From JAWWPY01 sp964412845 (GTDB lineage: Bacteria > Actinomycetota > Actinomycetes > Streptosporangiales > Streptosporangiaceae): 35,663 nucleotides of DNA. The translations under genes were made by a program, and so were the position numbers. Positions 8,238 through 15,802 of this stretch are shown here, piece by piece. The stretch's first letter is position 1, and the number at the start of each line of letters is the position of its first letter. The notes under the pieces were generated by a model. That model searched no databases. It worked only from the letters and a program-made list of their open reading frames with translations, and was not told the DNA's origin. The stretch spans positions 1 to 35,663 of the forward strand of contig CAYPQM010000064.1 of NCBI GenBank assembly GCA_964412845.1, in the 5' to 3' direction.

Positions 8238-8771
8238 TCAGAAAAGCGCTGTCTCGCTGGTCCGGGCCAGGATGGCCGCCACGGTCTCGTCGACCGTCAT
8301 GACCGAGTTGTCCAGCCACAGGCCGATCCGGGGAGTCTCCTGGCGCAGCACCAGATCAAGGGTGTGCGGCGTCCAGGTTCCGTACCCGTTCTTGGCCCGG
8401 CCCGCCTCCCGCTCCGCGACCACCTCCGGCGAGGGAGCAAGGACCACCAGATGCAGCGGCCTGGCGGTGATCAGCGCCAGGAAGCGCGGCACGAAGCCAC
8501 CCAGGATGACGTCCTGGACCACGACCGAGAAGTCCTCCTCGTGGAAGCTTTCCACCGCGTGCGCAGCGAGCCGGTAACGCAGCCACAGCTGGCGCTGGGC
8601 CTCGGGGCCGCCTTCCGGATCCGCTGCGACCTGCCCGGACCGGATCATGCGGCGGTACGCATCCCCGCGGACGTGGACTCCGCGGTCAAACTGGGCGGCG
8701 AGCCGCTCGGCCACAGCGGATTTCCCGGCCGCCATGATGCCGGTAATCACGAAAACAGGGCGCTCGCTCAC
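8238..8771 (-). CDS. P-loop AAA-type kinase/phosphotransferase-like protein
   Basis: A 177-residue protein. The start is GTG 8769-8771, with a GGGGGA element directly upstream. The Walker A motif lies near the N-terminus, GIMAAGKSAVAERL (residues 11-24). An HVRGDAYRRMI element follows, resembling the substrate-binding D-x-x-R region of small-molecule kinases. Then come the SVVVQDVILGGFV segment (a Walker B-like strand) and a lid-type segment with Arg residues (EREAGRAKNGYGTWT). The length and motif order fit the AAA_33-type kinase group that includes chloramphenicol phosphotransferase-like and shikimate-kinase-like proteins. The substrate cannot be deduced. A zeta-toxin-type role was considered, but no antitoxin gene lies beside it. 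Confidence 0.65.
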   Translation of the reverse strand: MSERPVFVITGIMAAGKSAVAERLAAQFDRGVHVRGDAYRRMIRSGQVAADPEGGPEAQRQLWLRYRLAAHAVESFHEEDFSVVVQDVILGGFVPRFLALITARPLHLVVLAPSPEVVAEREAGRAKNGYGTWTPHTLDLVLRQETPRIGLWLDNSVMTVDETVAAILARTSETALF

Positions 8772-8937
8772 TCCCCCATCCTGCCTTGCCGCAGGGGCCT
8801 GCTCAGGCCCGGCCGCCCCAGGGCCACCTCCAGCCGGCCGTTATCCGGGTTAGCAGCGCCATCATGGGTAGGGGACTACCGGCGCCCATGATCGTGAGCG
8901 CGAACCGGAGTGCTCGCTGCAGCGAGGAAAAAGGGGC

Positions 8938-9051
8938 ATGGACATGAAGTGGTGGCAGTGGGTGTCAACGGCTGTCGTCGTGGCCGTCGGCGTGGCCCTG
9001 TTCATGGGCAAGGACGACATAATCCGGTACAACCGCATGCGACGTATGTGA
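8938..9051 (+). CDS. 37-aa single-span small protein, DUF6893-like
   Basis: ATG 8938 opens a 37-codon frame ending in TGA. A basic and Trp-rich start (MDMKWWQW) leads to one hydrophobic helix (VSTAVVVAVGVALFM, residues 9-23) and then a polar tail, KDDIIRYNRMRRM. From memory this pattern, with an aromatic N-terminus, a single helix and a D-I-x-R-Y-x-x-x-R-R-M tail, matches the DUF6893 family of actinobacterial small proteins; I could not search to confirm. The A/G-rich sequence GAGGAAAAAGGGGC just upstream serves as ribosome-binding site. A second ATG at codon 3 is an alternative start. Its function is unknown. Confidence 0.6.
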   Translation: MDMKWWQWVSTAVVVAVGVALFMGKDDIIRYNRMRRM

Positions 9052-9067
9052 CAACCGCTCAGCCTGA

Positions 9068-9091
9068 TTACACGTTGAAGCGGAACTCGAC
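9068..9091 (-). repeat. Direct repeat copy 1 (ychF 3' end), attachment-site-like
   Basis: This copy lies distal to the two GNAT genes. The core acgttgaagcggaactcgac (9072-9091) is identical to 10233-10252. The repeat brackets a segment of about 1.1 kb holding both acetyltransferase genes, as an integration into the ychF 3' end that rebuilt the gene would. Confidence 0.8.
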
Positions 9092-9099
9092 CACTTCGC
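9068..9099 (-). pseudogene. Stray copy of the 3' end of ychF
   Basis: On the minus strand this reads REVVEFRFNV followed by a TAA stop, the same last eight residues (VVEFRFNV) as the intact YchF ending at 10229. The DNA match is 23 of 24 positions (9068-9091 against 10229-10252), including 20 identical bases in a row, and fades quickly beyond that. No ychF-like reading continues upstream, so only the extreme gene end is present. Same orientation and a spacing of 1161 bp make the two copies a direct repeat. Confidence 0.85.
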
Positions 9100-9198
9100 G
9101 CTGCCGATAAACATCACCACAACGATGGTCAGCGCGGACCCAGCGGGGTAGGCGTGGCTCATGTTCGATGGCTTCCAACTTGACCGCGTTCCCTATGG

Positions 9199-9744
9199 TC
9201 ACAGCGGCGCGAGGATCATCAGGATCTCGTCTCTGGTGTCGTCGGGGGCGAAGCGGAGCTTGCCGGGCCAGCGGCCTGTTACCTGCCAGCCGAGCCGGCC
9301 GTAAAAGCCTTCGAGGCCCATTCCGCCGCGCACCGCCAGGTGGAGCTGCTCCAGGCCCATCTCGTCACGGGCAACTTCCCTGAGCCGGCTCATCAGGGCC
9401 GATCCGATGCCTGCGTTCCGGCGCACGAGCTGCGTCTGCAAGTGGCTGACCACACCCCAGTGCGCGATGAGAGGGCTGGGGTCGCGGCTGAGGGCCACCC
9501 AGCCCGCGAGGGCGCCGCCGACACGGGCAAGCAGTATCCGGCTCTGGCTTGGGTTGAGGCGGCCCGCAAGGGCATCGACTGCCGGCCGGACGTGACTTCC
9601 GTCGACTGGGGGAAACGGGAATCCCGCCGCGCCGCCGGCGTTCGTGACCGCTACCCAGCATGCGGTCAGCTCCTGCCTCACCGCTGGATAGGCCTCACCT
9701 GGGCGGGTGAGCTGGGTTATGTCGAGGTCCTCGCGGTTCGTCAT
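9199..9744 (-). CDS. GNAT-family N-acetyltransferase
   Basis: A 181-residue protein starting at ATG 9742-9744. The acetyl-CoA-binding motif A is seen as LQTQLVRRNAGIGSALMSRL (R-x-x-G-x-G type, residues about 119-138). It is preceded by the typical strand RILLARVGGALAGWVAL and followed by LEQLHLAVRGGMGLEGFYGRLGWQVTGRWPG, the family's strand-loop-helix with the aromatic FYGRLGW element. The family transfers an acetyl group from acetyl-CoA to an amine. The substrate is not predictable. It lies 42 bp downstream of a second, frameshifted GNAT gene on the same strand, and the pair sits between the two copies of the ychF 3' end. Confidence 0.85.
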   Translation of the reverse strand: MTNREDLDITQLTRPGEAYPAVRQELTACWVAVTNAGGAAGFPFPPVDGSHVRPAVDALAGRLNPSQSRILLARVGGALAGWVALSRDPSPLIAHWGVVSHLQTQLVRRNAGIGSALMSRLREVARDEMGLEQLHLAVRGGMGLEGFYGRLGWQVTGRWPGKLRFAPDDTRDEILMILAPL

Positions 9745-9786
9745 GACCCGACCGTCTCACCCAGAGGTGACAATTCCCGCAGCGCT

Positions 9787-10210
9787 TCACGACGGCACGG
9801 CGTCGTGAAAGAACACATGCTCAGGGTCGCCGTCGTCAAGGCCGCTGAGAACTCCGCTGGCGGTCCAGCCTTCACTACGCAGCAGTTCCCTCATCGGAGC
9901 ATTCGACTGATTCGTGGAAGTGAACACCCTCGATGTCGAAGCATGCCCCAGGGCGGCCCGCATGAGGAGACGCGCGAGGCCCTGCCGCCGCCAGGGAGGC
10001 GCCACGAAGAGCAGGTTAATGAAGTCGCGGTGGTAGAAGTGGCCGGGCCTGATCCCTAGGAAGCCGACGATCTGACCGTGCTCGACGGCAACCAGGCTGG
10101 CTCGTTCCCGGACGAGCCAGCCCGGATCTCCTCGCGCCTGCCGGGCCCTGGGGATCGATGACCACGATGGCACCGACGTCGGCGGCCTGCGCGGCGCGGA
10201 ATTCAGTCAT
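9787..10210 (-). pseudogene. GNAT-family acetyltransferase, frameshifted in a C4 tract
   Basis: The N-terminus MTEFRAAQAADVGAIVVIDP (from ATG 10208-10210, AAGG about 8 nt upstream) is in one frame. The rest, RARQARGDPGWLVRERASLVAVEHGQIVGFLG onwards, is in another. It carries motif A as LFVAPPWRRQGLARLLM and the FTSTNQSNAPMRELLRSEGW helix. Removing one base from the C4 run (G4 on the plus strand, 10150-10153) joins them into a normal protein of about 140 residues. The shift sits in a homopolymer, so it may be a sequencing error; otherwise the gene is recently inactivated, since no other damage is visible. The start lies 19 bp after the ychF stop on the same strand. Confidence 0.75.
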
Positions 10211-10228
10211 GGTGAGCCTTCACGATGG

Positions 10229-10252
10229 TTAGACGTTGAAGCGGAACTCGAC
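10229..10252 (-). repeat. Direct repeat copy 2 (intact ychF 3' end)
   Basis: The stop codon and last codons of intact ychF, matching 9068-9091 at 23 of 24 positions. In an integration model this is the reconstituted gene end and the other copy is the displaced original. Confidence 0.8.
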
Positions 10253-11320
10253 GACGTCGCCGTCGCTCATCACGTAATCCTTGCCTTCGATGCGCACCTT
10301 GCCCGCGGCGCGGGCGGCGGCCATCGATCCCGCGGCCACCAGGTCCTCGTACGCGACCACCTCAGCTTTGATGAAGCCGCGCTGGAAGTCGGTGTGGATC
10401 ACGCCGGCCCCTTCGGGCGCGGTGGCGCCGACCGGGATTGTCCAGGCCCGGGTCTCTTTCGGGCCCGCGGTGAGGAAGGTGGTCAGTCCCAGGGCCCGGA
10501 ATCCGGCCCGGGCCAGCTGGGCCAGCCCCGGCTCGCCGAGGCCGAGGCCGGCCACCATCTCGGCCGCCTCCTCCTCAGGCAGCTCAGCCAGTTCCGCTTC
10601 CGTCTTGGCGTCGAGGAAGATCGCCTCCGCCGGGGTGACGAGCGCGGCCAGCGCCGCCCGCTGCGCCGCGTCGCCGAGCCCGGCGTCGTCCACGTTGAAC
10701 ACGTACAGGAACGGCTTGGCCGTCAGCAGTTGCAGTTCACGCAAGTCGGCTACGTCGATGCCGGCGGACGACGCACCCGCGAACAAGGTGGTCCCGGTGT
10801 CGAGCAGCTTCTGCGCGGCCATGGCGGCATCAGCGGCCCGGGTCCGTTCGGGATTCTTGGCGAATTTTGCTTCTTTAGCGAGCCTCGGGGCGGCCTTTTC
10901 CAGTGTTTGCAGGTCGGCCAGGATGAGCTCGGTCACCACCGTGTCGATGTCACGTTCCGGCGACACGTCGCCGTCCACGTGGCTCACGTCGGGGTCGGCG
11001 AAGACCCGGACCACCTGGCAGATGGCGTCGGTCTCCCGGATGTGGGCGAGGAACTGGTTACCCAGGCCCTGGCCCTGGGCCGCGCCGCGGACCAGGCCGG
11101 CGATGTCCACGAACCGCGCGGTGGCGGGCACGATGCGGGCCGAGTCGTAGAGCCCGGCGAGAACCTGCAGCCGCGGGTCCGGGATGCCCACGACACCGAC
11201 GTTCGGTTCGATGGTCGCGAACGGGTAATTGGACGCCAGCGCCCCGGCCCTGGTCAGCGCGTTGAAAAGGGTGGATTTGCCGACGTTGGGCAGGCCGACG
11301 ATGCCGATGGAGAGGCTCAC
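10229..11320 (-). CDS. ychF: Redox-regulated P-loop ATPase YchF
   Basis: A 363-residue Obg-family P-loop protein that binds ribosomes and in characterised members prefers ATP over GTP. The G1 loop is GLPNVGKSTLFNAL (residues about 9-22). The SNYPFATIEPNVGVV switch segment, DIAGLVRGAAQGQGLGNQFLAHIRETDA (G3 region) and a LYVFNVDD element (NxxD-type position) follow. The coiled-coil insert is at about 140-180. The C-terminal TGS-like domain contains the signature GVIHTDFQRGFIKAEV and ends GDVVEFRFNV. Length is normal for the family. The start is GTG 11318-11320 without an obvious ribosome-binding site. Two GNAT genes follow closely on the same strand, and rmuC is divergent upstream. Confidence 0.97.
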   Translation of the reverse strand: MSLSIGIVGLPNVGKSTLFNALTRAGALASNYPFATIEPNVGVVGIPDPRLQVLAGLYDSARIVPATARFVDIAGLVRGAAQGQGLGNQFLAHIRETDAICQVVRVFADPDVSHVDGDVSPERDIDTVVTELILADLQTLEKAAPRLAKEAKFAKNPERTRAADAAMAAQKLLDTGTTLFAGASSAGIDVADLRELQLLTAKPFLYVFNVDDAGLGDAAQRAALAALVTPAEAIFLDAKTEAELAELPEEEAAEMVAGLGLGEPGLAQLARAGFRALGLTTFLTAGPKETRAWTIPVGATAPEGAGVIHTDFQRGFIKAEVVAYEDLVAAGSMAAARAAGKVRIEGKDYVMSDGDVVEFRFNV

Positions 11321-11523
11321 CCGGGCGAGTCTAGAGGGTAGCTGGCGGTGCTTCCCTGGCCCCGGCCTGCCACCGGCCGGGGTCCCCGGCCAGCCGCTCG
11401 GATATGTGGGCGCTCGGTGCTGGAGGGCAAGCGGTTTGCGTCCACAAATCAGGACGACCTTCTCATGAGCCCCGGCCGGGCCATCCGCGTGGCACCCGCC
11501 AACTGTCCGCGGCGGCTGCGACT

Positions 11524-12909
11524 ATGGCAATCATGAACGCGATCTTGCTGCTGGCCGTGCTCGCGGCCGGCCTCCTGCTGGGCGCGGTGATCGGCCTGCT
11601 GTACGCGCGAGGCCGCCAGGCGGGCGTCCTGGCCGAGCTCACCGGCCAGGCCCGCGCCGCCGACGAGCGGGCCCGCGCCGCCGACGAGCGGGCAGATCTG
11701 GTCGGCGACCAGCTCGCTGACCGCTTCCAGGCACTCTCCGCCCAGGCGCTCGACGCCAGTACCCGCCGCTTCCTGGAGATGGCGGAGGGCCGGCTGGGCG
11801 CCGCCAACGCCCGGGCCGCTGGCGAGCTGGAGACCCGGCGTGCCGCCGTGGAGCATCTTGTCGGCCCGCTGAAGGAGACACTCACCCGGGTGGAAGCCCA
11901 GCTTCGTGACTCGGACGCGGCGCGCCAGGCGTCGCACGCGGCGCTCGCCGAGCAGGTCGCCATCGCCCGGCAGAGCTCAGACCAGCTCCGCACCCAGACG
12001 CAGGCCCTGGTCACGGCGCTGCGCCGCCCGGAGGCCCGCGGCCGCTGGGGCGAGATGCAACTGCGCCGCGTGGTGGAACTGGCCGGGATGAGTGCCCGGT
12101 GCGATTTCGATGAGCAGGTGAGCCTCTCCACGGACGACGGCGCGATGCGGCCGGACCTGGTCGTCCGCCTGGCCGGCGACAAGAACATCGTGGTGGACTC
12201 GAAGGTCTCGCTGGCCGCCTACCTGGAGGCCGCCGAGGCCACCGACGAGTCCGTGCGTGACGCCCGGCTCGGTGCGCACGCGCGGCACCTGCGCCAGCAT
12301 GTGGAGCAGCTCGCCGCCAAGGCGTACTGGGCGGCGCTCAGCCCGGCCCCGGAGTTCGTCATTCTCTTCATCCCCGGTGAGGCGTTTCTCGCTCCTGCCC
12401 TGGAGCATGACCCGGGGCTGCTGGAGTACGCGATGGGCCGCAAGGTGCACATCGCCACCCCGACCACGCTGGTCACGATGCTGCGCACGGCGCAGTACGC
12501 GTGGCAGCAGGCGGCGCTGTCGGACAATGCCCGGGCCGTGTTCGACCTCGGCCGGGAACTGTATGACCGGATCTCCGGGATGGGTAAGCACGTGGACCGG
12601 CTCGGCCGGGCCCTCACCAACGCCGTGTCCACCTACAACCAGGCGGTCGGCTCGCTGGAGAGCAGGGTCCTGGTCACCGCGCGGCGGCTGAACCAGCTCG
12701 GCGTGGTCGACGGTGAGCTGGACACGCCCGGCCTGGTCGAGGAGACCACCCGGGCGCTGTCCGCGCCGGAGCTCGCCGCCGAACCGGGCCCGCAGCTCGT
12801 CGCCGAACCGGGGCCGGCCGGGCTGGCGGACCGGGCCGGATCGGGTCCGGCCCGCCTGGAGCCGGGCGAGCTGCTCACCGGGCCCGGCCGCGCCGTAGCG
12901 GCGCGCTAG
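11524..12909 (+). CDS. rmuC: DNA recombination protein RmuC
   Basis: About 461 residues. I placed the start at ATG 11524 (MAIMNAILLL; ATG 11533 also possible) because the frame upstream is not protein-like. One N-terminal membrane helix (about 5-26) is followed by an Ala/Glu/Arg-rich coiled coil to about 190. The RmuC nuclease-like core then shows RGRWGEMQLRRVVELAGM, PDLVVRLAGDKNIVVDSKVSL (PD...DxK-like catalytic arrangement), EFVILFIPGEAFL and HIATPTTLVTMLRTAQYAW. The last 60 residues are low complexity (EPGPQLVAEPGPA). RmuC limits DNA inversions and acts on aberrant DNA structures, membrane-anchored through its N-terminus. The gene is divergent from ychF. Confidence 0.93.
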   Translation: MAIMNAILLLAVLAAGLLLGAVIGLLYARGRQAGVLAELTGQARAADERARAADERADLVGDQLADRFQALSAQALDASTRRFLEMAEGRLGAANARAAGELETRRAAVEHLVGPLKETLTRVEAQLRDSDAARQASHAALAEQVAIARQSSDQLRTQTQALVTALRRPEARGRWGEMQLRRVVELAGMSARCDFDEQVSLSTDDGAMRPDLVVRLAGDKNIVVDSKVSLAAYLEAAEATDESVRDARLGAHARHLRQHVEQLAAKAYWAALSPAPEFVILFIPGEAFLAPALEHDPGLLEYAMGRKVHIATPTTLVTMLRTAQYAWQQAALSDNARAVFDLGRELYDRISGMGKHVDRLGRALTNAVSTYNQAVGSLESRVLVTARRLNQLGVVDGELDTPGLVEETTRALSAPELAAEPGPQLVAEPGPAGLADRAGSGPARLEPGELLTGPGRAVAAR

Positions 12910-13120
12910 CCGCGACACGGCCTGCCCATGGCGAGCGGCGACAGCGCCTCCGGGGACCGGAACAGTCCGCGGACCCGGCTGTCCGGGCCGGGCCATGGGG
13001 CAAAGAGCGGAGGGCCGCGCCGCGCGGGATGACACCCCCGCGGGATGAACGTGCCGGAACCATGCGCAGCACGGCTGTCGCGGACCAGGCCACAGCGGCC
13101 AGGTAGCGTGACGGCGGGGT

Positions 13121-13141
13121 CTCCCGCCTGACCGGCGGGAG
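13121..13141 (+). promoter_or_regulatory. Hairpin abutting the ribosome-binding site of the DUF6542-type gene
   Basis: A perfect 8-bp inverted repeat CTCCCGCC-tgacc-GGCGGGAG, ending where the Shine-Dalgarno-like GGGAGGAG begins, 13 nt before the GTG start. It could be the rmuC terminator or limit translation of the downstream gene. No U-tract follows. Confidence 0.4.
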
Positions 13142-13154
13142 GGAGGAGCAGAGC

Positions 13155-13820
13155 GTGTCCCAGCCATGGCAGGAAATGTCCTGGCCCGCGCGCGGGCCAG
13201 CAGGAGGCAGCGCCGGGCCGCCCGGTGGCCCGGGGAGCGATTGGCCGCGGAGCCGGATCGACCTCGCCGCCGGGCCGCAGGACCGGGCCGCAGCCGATGC
13301 GCGGATGCCCGAGCCAGCAGGCCGGCCAGACTGGCGCCCGGCCGCCGGTCACCAGCCGGGCGCGCTGCTGACCGGCCGCGGCGCCCTCCTGGGCATGTTC
13401 GTGCTGTCCTTCCTCGGCATCCTCGTCGCCAGCTGGCTGCATTGGAGCCCGCTCGCGGGCGGCAGCTTCGTGCTCGGCTGCGCGGCGGCCGCGTTGCGGA
13501 CCAAGCATCGCGACCTGCTGACCGTCGTGGTCAGCCCGCCGCTGCTCTTTTTCGGCGCGCTGGTCGGCGTCAAGGCGCTCACCGCCAGCGGCGACCGGCT
13601 GGTCTCGGTCGCCGGGGGGACCGCCCTCACGCTGGCGACTGTCGCGCCGTGGCTGTTCGCCGGCGTCGCGCTGTCCCTGATCATCGCGTGGTGTCGTGGG
13701 CTGCCGCGCTGTGTCAGTGACCTGCGCCGGGACCTGCGCGGGGACACAGAGGCTGGCCGTGCCCGGGCCGCCGGGGGCGGGTATTCCCGTCCCCGCACCG
13801 GCTCAGGGGGCAGGAGCTAG
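13155..13820 (+). CDS. DUF6542-type membrane protein
   Basis: A 221-residue protein. The start is GTG 13155 with GGGAGGAG about 7 nt upstream. About 70 Pro/Gly/Ala-rich disordered residues precede four hydrophobic segments (about 74-93, 99-112, 122-136 and 150-178), and an Arg/Gly-rich cytoplasmic tail follows. From memory this architecture and the position next to ychF and ispH match the actinobacterial DUF6542 membrane protein found in this neighbourhood. Its function is unknown. It is convergent with ispH, and a strong hairpin separates them. Confidence 0.7.
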   Translation: MSQPWQEMSWPARGPAGGSAGPPGGPGSDWPRSRIDLAAGPQDRAAADARMPEPAGRPDWRPAAGHQPGALLTGRGALLGMFVLSFLGILVASWLHWSPLAGGSFVLGCAAAALRTKHRDLLTVVVSPPLLFFGALVGVKALTASGDRLVSVAGGTALTLATVAPWLFAGVALSLIIAWCRGLPRCVSDLRRDLRGDTEAGRARAAGGGYSRPRTGSGGRS

Positions 13821-13839
13821 CCCGCTGCTGGGCGAACGG

Positions 13840-13858
13840 CCGGCCCGCTGCGGGCCGG
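13840..13858. terminator. Bidirectional hairpin between the DUF6542-type gene and ispH
   Basis: A perfect 8-bp stem CCGGCCCG-ctg-CGGGCCGG in the 50-bp space between two convergent stop codons. It is very GC-rich without a clear U-tract, as is usual for actinomycete terminators. The adjacent GCTAGCTAGCTAGC palindrome overlaps the ispH stop codon. Confidence 0.7.
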
Positions 13859-13870
13859 ACGGCTAGCTAG

Positions 13871-14830
13871 CTAGCCCTCGCGCGGCACCGCACGGCGCAG
13901 TTCGGGCGGCAGCGCGAACTGGAGGTGCTCCTCGACCGCTTCGACTTCCTCGACGCTGCCGAACCCGCTCTCGGCCAGCCGGTCCAGCACACCGGAGACG
14001 AGGTCCTCGGGAACTGAGGCTCCGCTGGTCACCCCGACCGTGGCCACGCCATCCAGCCAGCCCGGTTCGACCGCCGTGGCGTCGTCCACCAGATAGGCCG
14101 CGGGTGCCCCCGCGTCCAGGGCCACTTCGACGAGGCGCACCGAGTTGGACGAATTGCGCGAGCCGACGACGATGACCAGGTCTGATTCACTAGCGATCTG
14201 CTTCACGGCCGCCTGACGGTTCTGTGTCGCGTAGCAGATATCGTCGCTCGGCGGGTCGGCCAGCAGCGGGAACCGCTCACGGAGAGCTGCCACCGTCTGA
14301 TTGGTCTCATCGACCGAGAGCGTGGTCTGGGACAGCCAGGCCACCCGGGCCGGGTCGCGGACTTCGACACCTGCGCCGCCCTCGGGCCCGTCCACCAGGT
14401 GAATACGGGTCGGCGCCTCCCCGGTGGTGCCGACGACTTCCTCGTGACCCTCGTGCCCGATGAGCAGGATGTCGAAGTCCTGGGCCGCGAATCGCCGGGC
14501 TTCGTTATGCACCTTGGTGACCAGCGGGCAGGTCGCATCGATGGTACGCAGGCTGCGGCGCTTGGCATCTTCGCGGACCTGCGGGGCCACGCCGTGCGCG
14601 GAGAAGACGACGACCGCGCCTTCCGGCACTTCCTCAGCCTCGTCGACGAAGATCGCGCCGCGCTCCTCCAGGCCCCGCACCACGTGCTTGTTGTGCACGA
14701 TTTCTTTACGCACGTATACCGGCGCGCCGTAGCGCTCAAGCGCGATCTCGACGGACTGCACAGCGCGATCAACCCCTGCGCAGTATCCGCGGGGTTTGGC
14801 GAGCAGGACACGTCGGGTCTTCACGGGCAT
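13871..14830 (-). CDS. ispH: 4-hydroxy-3-methylbut-2-enyl diphosphate reductase
   Basis: The last enzyme of the MEP isoprenoid pathway: it reduces HMBPP to IPP and DMAPP using a [4Fe-4S] cluster. About 319 residues. The cluster cysteines are visible as GYCAGVDRAV (Cys 17), IDATCPLVTKVH (Cys 101) and DICYATQNRQ (Cys 199). The substrate-binding FSAHGV and IGHEGHEEVVGTTGEA histidines and glutamate, and the SRNSSNSVRL motif, are also present. The start is uncertain between ATG 14830 (MPVKTRRVLLAKPRG) and ATG 14839, three codons upstream; an open extension further upstream is not family-like. It is divergent from the lipid-droplet-type gene and convergent with the DUF6542-type gene. The product is cytoplasmic and complete. 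Confidence 0.97.
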   Translation of the reverse strand: MPVKTRRVLLAKPRGYCAGVDRAVQSVEIALERYGAPVYVRKEIVHNKHVVRGLEERGAIFVDEAEEVPEGAVVVFSAHGVAPQVREDAKRRSLRTIDATCPLVTKVHNEARRFAAQDFDILLIGHEGHEEVVGTTGEAPTRIHLVDGPEGGAGVEVRDPARVAWLSQTTLSVDETNQTVAALRERFPLLADPPSDDICYATQNRQAAVKQIASESDLVIVVGSRNSSNSVRLVEVALDAGAPAAYLVDDATAVEPGWLDGVATVGVTSGASVPEDLVSGVLDRLAESGFGSVEEVEAVEEHLQFALPPELRRAVPREG

Positions 14831-15070
14831 GTCCCCCATGGTAGTTGAGCCACTCACGCCAGCCTCTCCCGCCGCACCTGTGCCCCTCGTCCGACGGTAG
14901 CCTGTCATGTCCGGTACTACTGACCCCAGCCCGGTTTTACGGCACCATGGCCGGTGACTAAGAATGGTCCGCAGACGCCTGCCGCACCGGGTCGGCATGC
15001 TCCCAGGCCCAGCCGGGCCTCCCAGCCCCAACGCGCGGTGCCAGGGAAGACCAGAGGGAGAACGATCGCG

Positions 15071-15763
15071 ATGCCACTGCCGCAGGTCAACGAACGTATC
15101 AAAGAGGTCCCGGCACAGGCGCTGCGGGCTGTTTTCGCTGGTATCGGCCAAGTGCTCCTGGTGGCCGACAAGATCAGGAACCGGGCGGCTGAGCACCCTG
15201 CGGCGACGGCACCGGCCACCGCCGCGCCCGCCGAGGCCCCGGCTACCGCGCCTTCCGGCGAGTCAGCCGAGTCGGCCAAGACGGATAGCTCCCGGTGGAG
15301 GTCGCTGGACGAAACCGGGAACGTCAGGCTCATCTCCGAGGCTGACCAGGCCGCCGCGACAGCTCCGCCCGCCCAGGCCGCACCGGACGCCGCCGCACCG
15401 GCTGCGGGAGCTCCGCCCGCCGAGGCAGCTCCCGTTGAGGTGCCGGCCGCTGAGGCGGCCGAGGTGCCACCCGTTGAGCCGGCCGCCGAGGCGGCCGAGG
15501 AGCCACCCGTTGCGGCACCGGCCGCCGAGGTGCCGGCCCCGCAAGCCCCAGCCCCAGCCTCAGCCCCGGCCGCGCCAGGCGGCGGGCTGCCGCTGTCCAA
15601 CTATGACGAGCTCACCATCCCCTCGCTCCGCGCCCGGATGCGGGTGCTGAGCGTGGTCCAGGTCACGGCCCTTCTCGACTATGAGAAGGCCACCCAGGGC
15701 AGGGCGGCAGTGATCACCATGTTCGAGCGCCGCCTGGCCAAGCTTGAGCAGGAAGAAAGCTGA
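15071..15763 (+). CDS. Lipid-droplet-associated-type protein
   Basis: A 230-residue protein. I chose ATG 15071 (MPLPQVNERIKEV, AGGGAG about 10 nt upstream) over an earlier in-frame start that adds a non-family-like stretch. The N-terminal amphipathic segment (residues 1-40, RIKEVPAQALRAVFAGIGQVLLVADKI) would suit membrane or lipid-surface binding. An Ala/Pro/Glu-rich disordered middle (45-170) with imperfect 'EAAEVPPVEPAAEAAEEPP' repeats follows. The conserved C-terminal helical domain is LSNYDELTIPSLRARMRVLSVVQVTALLDYEKATQGRAAVITMFERRLAKLE. From memory, proteins with this end domain lie between ispH and xseA in actinobacteria and are annotated as lipid-droplet-associated. The function here is inferred. 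Confidence 0.65.
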   Translation: MPLPQVNERIKEVPAQALRAVFAGIGQVLLVADKIRNRAAEHPAATAPATAAPAEAPATAPSGESAESAKTDSSRWRSLDETGNVRLISEADQAAATAPPAQAAPDAAAPAAGAPPAEAAPVEVPAAEAAEVPPVEPAAEAAEEPPVAAPAAEVPAPQAPAPASAPAAPGGGLPLSNYDELTIPSLRARMRVLSVVQVTALLDYEKATQGRAAVITMFERRLAKLEQEES

Positions 15764-15789
15764 ACATCGCGCCCGCGCCCGCGAACCTA

Positions 15790-15801
15790 GTGACCGGTCA
15801 C
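15790..15801. promoter_or_regulatory. 12-bp perfect palindrome directly before xseA
   Basis: GTGACCGGTCAC is perfectly self-complementary and ends one base before the xseA ATG (15803), in the place of a ribosome-binding site, which is missing. It could be an operator or simply chance. Confidence 0.35.
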
Positions 15802-15802
15802 C

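Noticed and set aside
11360..11382. CCCCGGCC/GGCCGGGG hairpin between ychF and rmuC
   Set aside because: It lies between divergent starts, where no terminator is expected; in such GC-rich DNA this may be chance.
11977..13167. 396-codon minus-strand frame opposite rmuC
   Set aside because: No motifs; shadow of a well-supported rmuC frame.
14840..15196. N-terminal extension of ispH by about 120 residues
   Set aside because: The extension is not IspH-like and overlaps the divergent promoter region; family proteins begin near RRVLLAKPRGYCAGV.
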